From a virus, in the IMG/VR virus record IMGVR_UViG_3300042542_003748, positions 1 to 64,000 of that record: DNA of 64,000 bases. One strand, given 5' to 3'. Shown here piece by piece: positions 23,941 through 31,243 of the stretch (the first letter of the stretch is position 1; the number at the start of each line of letters is the position of its first letter). Position numbers and translations under genes: made by a program. Below the pieces are notes generated by a model. It saw only the letters and a program-made list of their open reading frames with translations. It had not been told where the DNA came from and did not search any database.

Positions 23941-26769
23941 ATGAAAACATTATTATCGTTATTATTCGTTTTACTTCCCCTCCTCTCTTATTCACAAAAT
24001 GTATTATTTGGTAAAGTAATTGATGCAACAACTGAAGAACCTTTGGTTGGTGTAACAATTATTATAAAGGGGACATCAACAGGTGTGATTACCGATTTTG
24101 ATGGAACATTTTCAATTACAACAGAATTGGACACGATTGATTTGGTGTTTTCCTATATATCATATCAAAAGATTACAATAGAAAAAATCTCACTAGTTGG
24201 TGACCTGACAAGTTTGCCTGATATCTATATGAAAGAAGATATTTTACAGACAGGTGAAGTTGTGATTACAGCTGATAGGATTGTAAAAAATGAAACAGCA
24301 TTAATTGATATGAAAATGGAATCCAATATCTTATTGGATGGTATCAGTTCTGAGAAAATGAAAAGTACTGGTGACAATAATGCGGTTGATGCAAGTAAAA
24401 GAGTTACAGGAGTTTCAGTCGAAAGTGGTAAATATGTTTATGTAAGAGGATTGGGTGATAGATATTCCAAGACATTATTAAATGGAATTGAAATACCAGG
24501 TTTAGACCCAGATAGAAACTCATTACAGATGGATATCTTCCCAACCAATTTACTGAATAATATTGTCGTATCAAAAAGTTTTTCACCTGAATTACCTGCT
24601 GATTTTACTGGTGGATTGGTTAATGTGGAAACAAAAGATATACCTGAAACAAGTCAAGGTTCTTTCTCATTATCATTAGGTTATAATCCCCAAGTTCACT
24701 TCAATCCCAACTTCATAAGTGAAAAAGGTTCAGCGACTGATATATTGGGATTTGATGGTGGTTTAAGAAGATTACCTGACGAATTGAATAGAAGTTATAT
24801 CCCAACCCCATTTAACAAACCATCAAATATCAGTTCAACACAACATCAACAAAACATAGTCAATTTGTTAAACAGATTGAATCCTGTATTAGGGGCTACA
24901 ACTGATTTAAGTATGATTGATTTCGGTGGTGGTATATCTTATGGTAAAACAAATAAGAACTTTGGATATATCTTATCAATCAATCATAAAACTGATTACA
25001 AGTTTTATACTGATGTAAAGTATGGTGAATATCAAAGGTCATCAAATCATAATGAGAATGAATTGATATATGCAACCAAACAATCAGGACAACTTACTGA
25101 GATTAATAACTTCTTGGGTGGATTAGTTGGGTTTAACTATACCAAAGGTAAGAGTAAATACAAACTAAATCTTATTCATTTACAGAGTGGGGAAAGTAGA
25201 GCAGGTGTATTCAATATAACTAACAACTCAAATGCCGTTGGACAATCAGGTTATGAAGCCAAATCATATAACTTGGAATATAACCAAAGAGGTTTAACCA
25301 ATTTATTATTAAGTGGAAAACATAACATCAATGATTGGAATGTTGATTGGAAATTATCCCCAACTTATTCTTCATCAGTTGACCCTGATATTAGAAAGAC
25401 ACCATTCAGTTATGATGGAACATATACATTCTCATCTGGTGAAGCTGGTAATCCATCAAGGATATGGAGAAACTTAAGTGAGTTTAACAATAATGTTAAA
25501 GTTGATGTATCCAAACAATTTAATAACTTCAAATTAAACTTTGGTGTATCACATTCATATAAGTTAAGAGATTATAGTATCAAGTTATATGAATTGATGT
25601 TTTCCAAACCGCAATCTTGGACAACACCAGACCCAAATCTTGTTATGAGTACGGAAAACTTATATCCAAGTGAGATTAATGGAACATATATTCAATCTGG
25701 TAATGTTAACCCAAACCCAAATCAATATTCATCAAATGTGAATAACACTGGTGTATATGTTTCAGGTGAATATAATATTAAAAATAGATTCAAAATTAAT
25801 GGTGGATTAAGAGCTGAATATTTTATCCAAAGACATACAGGAAGAGATATAAGATATGCCAATGGTGATATGAATGGAAACAATCTTAAAAATGATATTG
25901 TATTAAATACATTTCATTTATTTCCATCTACTAACTTAATCTATTCAATAACCCCAAAACAAAATCTTAGATTATCATATAACAGAACAATTGCCAGACC
26001 ATCATTCAAGGAAATGTCTTATGCTCAAATATTAGACCCAATCACAAATAGAATATTCAATGGAGGTTTATTCAGTTATAACGGAACTTGGAATGGTAAT
26101 CTAAGAGAAACGAATATTGATAACTTGGATTTGAGATGGGAGTTGGCCAAAGATAAGGATTTTTACTCTGTATCAGGATTTTATAAACACTTTAATAACC
26201 CAATTGAATTGGTAAGAATACCTGAACAACAAACATCAACGGAATATCAACCAAGGAATGTTGGAAATGGGGATTTATATGGAATTGAGTTTGAGTTAAG
26301 AAAATCGTTTCTAAAGAACTTTTCTTTCAATACCAATGTCACCATTGCTCAATCCAAAATAACAATGACAGAGACAGAATACCAAGCAAGGAAACAATAT
26401 GAAAGAGATGGTGAGAACATAAACAATACCAGAGTTATGGCCGGACAATCACCATTTGTTATTAATACTGGGTTATCTTATAATGTCGAAAAGATTGGAT
26501 TAAATGTGGGTGTGTTTTATAATGTTAAAGGACAAACATTATCCATCGTTGGAACAGGATTATCACCTGATATCTATGATGAACCATTTCACTCATTAAA
26601 CTTATCTGTAAGTCAAAAGATTAAGAATACATCAATAGATTTTAGAGTACAAAATATTCTTAATGATAGAGTGGAAAGTTTTTATCAATCATATAAAGCT
26701 GAAAAACAAATATTCAATTCAGTCAATCCTGGTGTGACATTTACATTTGGTGTAAGTCACAAGTTCTAA
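23941..26769 (+). CDS. TonB-dependent receptor with carboxypeptidase-regulatory-like domain
   Basis: 942 residues. Signal peptide (KTLLSLLFVLLPLLSYSQN), then a CarboxypepD_reg-like domain (about 20-95: LFGKVIDATTEEPLVGVTI, IIKGTSTGVITDFDGTFSI), plug domain with VYVRGLGDRYSKTLLNG, and a long outer-membrane barrel ending in VTFTFGVSHKF with a terminal aromatic residue. These receptors import siderophores, glycans or proteins into Bacteroidota. No SusD partner is adjacent. Phages rarely carry such a gene; it could alter host surface or block superinfection. Confidence 0.92.
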   Translation: MKTLLSLLFVLLPLLSYSQNVLFGKVIDATTEEPLVGVTIIIKGTSTGVITDFDGTFSITTELDTIDLVFSYISYQKITIEKISLVGDLTSLPDIYMKEDILQTGEVVITADRIVKNETALIDMKMESNILLDGISSEKMKSTGDNNAVDASKRVTGVSVESGKYVYVRGLGDRYSKTLLNGIEIPGLDPDRNSLQMDIFPTNLLNNIVVSKSFSPELPADFTGGLVNVETKDIPETSQGSFSLSLGYNPQVHFNPNFISEKGSATDILGFDGGLRRLPDELNRSYIPTPFNKPSNISSTQHQQNIVNLLNRLNPVLGATTDLSMIDFGGGISYGKTNKNFGYILSINHKTDYKFYTDVKYGEYQRSSNHNENELIYATKQSGQLTEINNFLGGLVGFNYTKGKSKYKLNLIHLQSGESRAGVFNITNNSNAVGQSGYEAKSYNLEYNQRGLTNLLLSGKHNINDWNVDWKLSPTYSSSVDPDIRKTPFSYDGTYTFSSGEAGNPSRIWRNLSEFNNNVKVDVSKQFNNFKLNFGVSHSYKLRDYSIKLYELMFSKPQSWTTPDPNLVMSTENLYPSEINGTYIQSGNVNPNPNQYSSNVNNTGVYVSGEYNIKNRFKINGGLRAEYFIQRHTGRDIRYANGDMNGNNLKNDIVLNTFHLFPSTNLIYSITPKQNLRLSYNRTIARPSFKEMSYAQILDPITNRIFNGGLFSYNGTWNGNLRETNIDNLDLRWELAKDKDFYSVSGFYKHFNNPIELVRIPEQQTSTEYQPRNVGNGDLYGIEFELRKSFLKNFSFNTNVTIAQSKITMTETEYQARKQYERDGENINNTRVMAGQSPFVINTGLSYNVEKIGLNVGVFYNVKGQTLSIVGTGLSPDIYDEPFHSLNLSVSQKIKNTSIDFRVQNILNDRVESFYQSYKAEKQIFNSVNPGVTFTFGVSHKF

Positions 26770-26774
26770 AATAA

Positions 26775-26799
26775 AAACCCCCACTCTTAGGGTGGGGGG
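26775..26799 (-). terminator. Terminator of the - strand tagged gene
   Basis: CCCCCACTCTTAGGGTGGGGG hairpin with a T run on the - strand only (AAATAAAAA on +), placed just after the - strand stop at 26808. Confidence 0.75.
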
Positions 26800-26807
26800 A
26801 GATATAA

Positions 26808-27104
26808 TTAAAATTTACCAAATCCTTTATTTTTAGGTTTCACACATCTTTTAAGTAACTCACCAATATAATATGATAATTTTTCTTTTTCATCCTCATC
26901 TAAGGTATCTTCATCCCAAATTAAGTTATCAAAATCATAAAGTTTATTTTGAATTTCATCCAAATCTGATTCATCTTTATCCAAATCTGATTCAATTTTA
27001 CTTAACATTTTTTTATAACTCTTCATAGATTCTTCATCCTCTTTGATTACTCTTTTAACCAATCTAGTTAAATCTCTTTCAGTCAATCTTACTATCTTTT
27101 TCAT
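26808..27104 (-). CDS. Tagged protein, type A, coiled-coil body
   Basis: 98 residues. Tag MKKIVRLTERDL, RLVKRVIKE with I20-K21-E22, then a highly charged helical body (SKIESDLDKDESDLDEIQNK) likely to form a coiled coil, ending in a basic GFGKF tail. It stands alone on the - strand under its own late-type box, opposite a host-type promoter for the small genes to its right. Confidence 0.7.
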   Translation of the reverse strand: MKKIVRLTERDLTRLVKRVIKEDEESMKSYKKMLSKIESDLDKDESDLDEIQNKLYDFDNLIWDEDTLDEDEKEKLSYYIGELLKRCVKPKNKGFGKF

Positions 27105-27130
27105 TGTTTTTTTTTGAGTTTTATTTTTAA

Positions 27131-27140
27131 ATAAATATCA
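27131..27140 (-). promoter_or_regulatory. gATATTTAT box for the - strand tagged gene
   Basis: TGATATTTAT on the - strand, 27 bp before the start at 27104. Confidence 0.6.
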
Positions 27141-27170
27141 CTTAGATTAGAAAAAATAAAAACTATTCCT

Positions 27171-27178
27171 TACTTTTG
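27171..27178 (+). promoter_or_regulatory. Host-type -7 element (TACTTTTG)
   Basis: Fits TAnnTTTG but no good -33 TTTG at the expected distance; 13 bp before the first of ten small + strand genes. Confidence 0.5.
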
Positions 27179-27191
27179 TAAAAAAACAACT

Positions 27192-27377
27192 ATGAACAGA
27201 TATGACATATTCGTTATAACAGGTGATAATATTAAGAGTTTCAAGGTTTTTGCTGAAGATTTTGAAACTGATAATGGTTTCTACAGATTTTGGTATAATG
27301 ACGAAACTGTTGCTTGTTACCCCATCAATTTCACAATTATCACATCAATTGAAAAAATATTAGAAGAAGATGTATAA
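27192..27377 (+). CDS. Small hypothetical protein
   Basis: 61 residues, beta-rich with aromatic residues (YDIFVITGDNIKSFKVFAED). Not recognised; overlaps the next gene by 8 bp. First of a chain of small untagged genes that runs to 29837. Confidence 0.55.
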   Translation: MNRYDIFVITGDNIKSFKVFAEDFETDNGFYRFWYNDETVACYPINFTIITSIEKILEEDV

Positions 27378-27624
27378 ACTAATCAGAGAACGAGACAACT
27401 TAACCAAGGTTGGTAAAGATATTAAATATATTGAGTGGAATGAAGAGGGCAGAGTTTCCAACTCATATGATGAACCAGCTATTGGTAGGTCATTAATATT
27501 AGACCCCCAGTATGTTGTTTATACTTGGTTAACAACTGAAATAACATCATTTACAAATGAAGATGGTGTATTGAAGTTCTCAACAAAAAACTCGAATTAC
27601 ACCTTGATACAAGAAAAGGGGTAA
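27370..27624 (+). CDS. Small hypothetical protein
   Basis: 84 residues, probably beta-rich (RSLILDPQYVVYTWLTTEI); not recognised. Sits in the same operon. Confidence 0.5.
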   Translation: MYKLIRERDNLTKVGKDIKYIEWNEEGRVSNSYDEPAIGRSLILDPQYVVYTWLTTEITSFTNEDGVLKFSTKNSNYTLIQEKG

Positions 27625-27667
27625 AAATTAGGACTTATTGTTAATAGAAATGTAAAAACTAAATAAA

Positions 27668-27880
27668 ATGAAAATTATAGTAGAAAGAAACAACGATGAA
27701 AGACAATACCCAATCGTAACGATTGACACCAAAACTTGTCATTACCCATATGCTATCAGAGATGCACTTATGTTGGCTCTTGAGATTGATGGTTATCCTT
27801 TAAGTACTATCAATGAAGTTTTCTGTTTGACTCTCGATAAAGTCGAACCCGAAGAAACTAATTTCTCTGACATTTTTTAA
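27668..27880 (+). CDS. Small hypothetical protein
   Basis: 70 residues: ERNNDERQYPIVTIDTKTCH then a helix (ALMLALEIDGYPLSTINEVF). Not recognised; untagged. Confidence 0.5.
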   Translation: MKIIVERNNDERQYPIVTIDTKTCHYPYAIRDALMLALEIDGYPLSTINEVFCLTLDKVEPEETNFSDIF

Positions 27881-27890
27881 TTAAAATAAA

Positions 27891-28265
27891 ATGAAAGATT
27901 TATTTGTCCCCTATGAACAATCCTTGGAATTAAGAGAACTTGGTTTTGATGAGATATGTTTGACTCATTACTGGGGTGAAAATATATTGAATGAAGCTTA
28001 TGGTGGTTGGATGAAAAACTCCAATACAAAATATGTTATGTCACCAACTTGGGAACAAGCGTTCAAATGGTTCAGAGACAATTATAACTTAATTGGACTA
28101 GTTGAAGGTGGTTATGATAATGGTAAAAACATATTCACATATGTTATTTGGGATGGATTCAAGGATAATGTGATTGATGAATATTTTGGAACATATGAAG
28201 AAGCCCAACTGAAATGTTTAGTTCAATTGAAATGTTTAGTTCAACTTATAAAAATAAATAAATAA
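27891..28265 (+). CDS. Hypothetical protein with tandem-duplicated tail
   Basis: 124 residues. Aromatic N-terminal part (LRELGFDEICLTHYWGE, NSNTKYVMSPTWEQAFKWFR). The tail carries LKCLVQ twice in tandem, encoded by two copies of an 18-bp unit; the second copy probably arose by recent slippage. The family is recalled as a common small phage protein without function. Confidence 0.55.
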   Translation: MKDLFVPYEQSLELRELGFDEICLTHYWGENILNEAYGGWMKNSNTKYVMSPTWEQAFKWFRDNYNLIGLVEGGYDNGKNIFTYVIWDGFKDNVIDEYFGTYEEAQLKCLVQLKCLVQLIKINK

Positions 28266-28268
28266 ATT

Positions 28269-28634
28269 ATGGAAGATAGAATATTAATCAATGGTGTTTG
28301 GTATGTTAGAGAAACACAACCTGAAGAGGAAATAATACTTGATGATTTAACGCAAACCCTAAATATTATTTACGAAAATAGTGATTATTCTTGGGAAGCA
28401 ACAAGAATCTTCAAAGATGATGGGGAAACATTTTACGATGGTTTTGATATCGAGTTTACAGATAAAACAAAAACCCCTTGGAAAACTGAAGATTGGGACA
28501 ATATGCGATTTATTAATGGTGTTCTTGAAAATGATAACCATTCAATTAAACTTGCTGGGGAAGCAATGGATAATGAAGGAATTAAACATTTAAAAGTATT
28601 TTTAAAATATCTTAAAGACAAACGATGGTTTTAA
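28269..28634 (+). CDS. Hypothetical protein
   Basis: 121 residues, acidic: MEDRILINGVWYVRETQPEE, YSWEATRIFKDDGETFYDGF, ending LKVFLKYLKDKRWF. The beta-hairpin start and acidic core are not recognised. Overlaps the next gene by 10 bp. Confidence 0.55.
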   Translation: MEDRILINGVWYVRETQPEEEIILDDLTQTLNIIYENSDYSWEATRIFKDDGETFYDGFDIEFTDKTKTPWKTEDWDNMRFINGVLENDNHSIKLAGEAMDNEGIKHLKVFLKYLKDKRWF

Positions 28635-29002
28635 CATATAAAGAATTGGATGATTACCTCGTTTCAATAGATGGTTTAATCCACGGATATACTGGTAATA
28701 AATTACTCAACTCTGACTTCTTTGAGGTTGGTGGAGGTTGGAATCAACTTATCAAAGACCTCATCTCTGACCTAATTAAAATGGGTTGGAATAAAGAAGT
28801 AGTCCAAGTTAAAGAAAAGTATGGTACACTAAGATTCTATATCACAGAAGGAACTGATGACATACATAGAAGAATTGCCAAAGCTGAAATAGAAAGTTCA
28901 ACAATCTGTGAAGCGACAGGAAAACCTGGTAAATTGAGAAATGATATTGGTTGGTGGAGAACTCTATGTGATGAAGAATATGATAAAATCAAAAACAAAT
29001 AA
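28625..29002 (+). CDS. Conserved phage protein with possible Cys site
   Basis: 125 residues. GGWNQLIKDLISDLIKMGWN, VVQVKEKYGTLRFYI, then SSTICEATGKPGKLR and WWRTLCDEEYDKI. This order (aromatic helix, QVKEKYGTLRFY strand, CE.xGxPG, TLC) recurs in an uncharacterised phage family, from memory. In relatives the Cys residues could bind zinc; here only two remain (CEATGKPG, TLC), so a full site may be lost. Confidence 0.65.
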   Translation: MVLTYKELDDYLVSIDGLIHGYTGNKLLNSDFFEVGGGWNQLIKDLISDLIKMGWNKEVVQVKEKYGTLRFYITEGTDDIHRRIAKAEIESSTICEATGKPGKLRNDIGWWRTLCDEEYDKIKNK

Positions 29003-29003
29003 T

Positions 29004-29147
29004 ATGTCAGTACTAGATTGGTTAAAAGAGCAATTGGAATCATATGGTGACCCATTCAAATGTGAAATAGAATGGACAGAACTAGATGAATTAATCGAAC
29101 AAGCAAAAGAAAAAGAATTAAATGAACAAACAGATATGTCAAATTAG
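29004..29147 (+). CDS. Small acidic hypothetical protein
   Basis: 47 residues from the ATG at 29004 (SVLDWLKEQLESYGDPFKCE); a longer frame from 28941 is rejected because it overlaps the previous gene's coding end. Overlaps the next gene by 26 bp. Confidence 0.5.
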   Translation: MSVLDWLKEQLESYGDPFKCEIEWTELDELIEQAKEKELNEQTDMSN

Positions 29148-29421
29148 TTTTAACTCCAACAACACTGGTGATAGTGATAGATGGAAGTTATTATATAATG
29201 GACAAGAAACCCTCCACCCAGATATTGTTATCAATTTAGGAACTTATATTTCAAATGACTATAGTCAAGAAACTAAAGACAATTGGAATATTACTTGCTC
29301 AGGTTACTTGACAATGAAAGATAATGTTGCCTATATTGATTACATAAGACAAAAACTTGAAGAAGGGGAACAATCAGGTTTTGTAGATAATTTTGACCCC
29401 AATGAACACCTAAAAAACTAA
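29122..29421 (+). CDS. Hypothetical protein
   Basis: 99 residues, beta-rich start (ISFNSNNTGDSDRWKLLYNG) and acidic helical end (RQKLEEGEQSGFVDNF). Not recognised; untagged. Confidence 0.5.
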   Translation: MNKQICQISFNSNNTGDSDRWKLLYNGQETLHPDIVINLGTYISNDYSQETKDNWNITCSGYLTMKDNVAYIDYIRQKLEEGEQSGFVDNFDPNEHLKN

Positions 29422-29427
29422 AAGAAA

Positions 29428-29637
29428 ATGGAGATTAAAGTATTAGACAGTAACAGAGTTTACTATCAAGAAACTAATGAATATCTATTAGAGATTAATG
29501 GTGAATCACACTCATTCAGAGTATTCGATTCAAGTGATGAAGAACCACAATATTGGTTCGATGGTGAAGAATTTTATAACACCTATGATTATGTAATGGA
29601 TGGTTTAACAATTGAAGATTTATTAAGTTGGATATGA
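29428..29637 (+). CDS. Small hypothetical protein
   Basis: 69 residues: IKVLDSNRVYYQETNEYLLE, FDSSDEEPQYWFDGEEFYNT. Strongly acidic with many aromatic residues. Stop and next start overlap by 4 bp (ATGA). Confidence 0.5.
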   Translation: MEIKVLDSNRVYYQETNEYLLEINGESHSFRVFDSSDEEPQYWFDGEEFYNTYDYVMDGLTIEDLLSWI

Positions 29638-29837
29638 TATTAACACAAGTAGTATTTTTAACAAGTGATGTCGATGATATCGAGGTATATTTACCACACC
29701 CACCAAGTAAAGGTGAAATATTTGTATTCCCATTTGTAAAATCAGGTATAATGGATTTCAAAATCAAAGACATTGAATGGGTATTTGATGAATATAGTAA
29801 GTTCACCAAGATTAGAGTTTACCTTGAAGAAGATTAA
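29634..29837 (+). CDS. Small hypothetical protein
   Basis: 67 residues starting at the ATG in the 4-bp overlap, which is preferred to a TTG two codons earlier. Beta-rich (EIFVFPFVKSGIMDFKIKDI), no known domain. Last gene of the small untagged run. Confidence 0.5.
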   Translation: MILTQVVFLTSDVDDIEVYLPHPPSKGEIFVFPFVKSGIMDFKIKDIEWVFDEYSKFTKIRVYLEED

Positions 29838-29868
29838 AAAAAAGTAAATAGAAAATCGATGTGTTAAT

Positions 29869-29878
29869 GATATTTATT
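29869..29878 (+). promoter_or_regulatory. gATATTTATT box
   Basis: GATATTTATT 17 bp before the membrane-protein gene at 29895. Confidence 0.6.
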
Positions 29879-29894
29879 ATTAAAATACACATCT

Positions 29895-30182
29895 ATGAAA
29901 AAAAAGTACTTCTTCATTGAAATGTTCAAAGACCAAAATGACATCAACGAAAAATCTGTTGTTGGTTTCATTTCCTTTATGATGATGGTTATTGCTATGG
30001 GTGTTGATATCGTTACTGGTGTAACAGGAAAAGAATTGTTAATCAATCAATTTATCTTTGATGGATTTATGTATCTAACAATCGCTTCATTCGGTATCGC
30101 ATCTGTTGACAAATGGATTGTTTCCAAAAGAGGAGACAAAGAATCCACAGAAACTCCTTCTGACCCAACATTACCAATGTAA
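29895..30182 (+). CDS. Two-helix membrane protein, holin-like
   Basis: 95 residues. Two hydrophobic segments (about 22-42, VVGFISFMMMVIAMGVDIV, and 58-75, GFMYLTIASFGIASVD), a charged N terminus and a hydrophilic tail with a Pro-Thr stretch. Size, topology and the late-type box fit a small holin or a lysis-associated membrane protein, and several wall enzymes are in the window; direct evidence is lacking. Confidence 0.55.
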   Translation: MKKKYFFIEMFKDQNDINEKSVVGFISFMMMVIAMGVDIVTGVTGKELLINQFIFDGFMYLTIASFGIASVDKWIVSKRGDKESTETPSDPTLPM

Positions 30183-30199
30183 AAACAAAAAACAAACTT

Positions 30200-30233
30200 T
30201 AAAAGGTGATAGGTCAAACTTATCACCTTTTTT
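30200..30233 (+). terminator. Rho-independent terminator
   Basis: AAAAGGTGATA / TATCACCTTTTTT hairpin between the membrane protein gene and the next late-type box. Confidence 0.85.
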
Positions 30234-30243
30234 AATATTTATA
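30234..30243 (+). promoter_or_regulatory. aATATTTATA box, tagged block
   Basis: AATATTTATA 4 bp before the ATG at 30248, directly after a terminator; start of the long tagged block. Confidence 0.55.
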
Positions 30244-30247
30244 TGTT

Positions 30248-31240
30248 ATGAAACTACAAAAAATTATCAGAAACATTTTGATGGAAGAAACTACTTCAAT
30301 TAGTAAAGAAGTTGAATATCTACTTGGGAATCAAATCTATGTTGACGAGATATACAAACAATTAAGAGAAATACACCAAAACAATTCAAGAAATAACAAA
30401 GAAAATGTTCTAACATTCATCCAAGTTTTCTCAAAAAAATTAGATACCTTTTTTAATCAAATATTTTTAACAGGAACAAATGCTGAAAAGATATTAAATC
30501 TAATTAACAAAACATCAAATTCAGAGGTATCTCCATTATTAGAAAGTGAATCAACTAGTAGTTTGGGGTTTGAAAAGTTTAATGAGTATTTTAAGTATAT
30601 GTACTACTTGTACAATGATATTCAAAAAGTTGTAAACGAAATCAAAGAAACCCCAACATCAGATATCAATACTTTGAAACCAAAAATTGAAAGATATTAC
30701 AATTTAACAATCAAAGATAACAACTCAATGTTAGAGTTAATAAAAGCATTATTCCAATATCTTAAACAAAGTTATGGTAATATAAGTTCAGGTCAAACAA
30801 CCAAGTCAACTGAAACACAAGGAGGATTTAATATTGATTGGAGTACCAAACAAATTGTTAAAAGATATAGTGACTCAACAATAATATTCTTATCACCAGA
30901 AAAAGTATTGGAAAGAGTTGGTAAAGATATGGGTTCAGGTTTTGATATAAGAAATCAAGGTGTAAGAATTGGGGATAGATTAGAAAAGGCAATGGAATAT
31001 CTGAAAAATCCAAATGTCGAAGCATACCAACCAACAATGTTATATGTTGAAAGTTTTGAGTATGATAAGAATAGTCAAAAACAATATTATGATGTACCAA
31101 AAATTGGTATAAGTGATGGAAGACACAGATTATTAGCAGCATACAACTTAGGACTTAAAAGTTTCCCATTCGAAGTTTTCAACAGAGATGAAGAACAACA
31201 AATTAAGGACTTAAAATATTTGGAATCAACATTAAAGTAA
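30248..31240 (+). CDS. Tagged protein, type C, with ParB-like DGRHR motif
   Basis: 330 residues. Tag MKLQKIIRNILMEE (L11-M12-E13 site-like end), a helical region (about 20-190), and a ParB/sulfiredoxin-like C-terminal domain: PTMLYVESFEYDKN then IGISDGRHRLLAAYNLGL (DGRHR). The DGxHR signature suggests nucleotide binding or nuclease-like chemistry. Three bases separate it from the next tagged gene. Confidence 0.72.
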   Translation: MKLQKIIRNILMEETTSISKEVEYLLGNQIYVDEIYKQLREIHQNNSRNNKENVLTFIQVFSKKLDTFFNQIFLTGTNAEKILNLINKTSNSEVSPLLESESTSSLGFEKFNEYFKYMYYLYNDIQKVVNEIKETPTSDINTLKPKIERYYNLTIKDNNSMLELIKALFQYLKQSYGNISSGQTTKSTETQGGFNIDWSTKQIVKRYSDSTIIFLSPEKVLERVGKDMGSGFDIRNQGVRIGDRLEKAMEYLKNPNVEAYQPTMLYVESFEYDKNSQKQYYDVPKIGISDGRHRLLAAYNLGLKSFPFEVFNRDEEQQIKDLKYLESTLK

Positions 31241-31243
31241 TAT

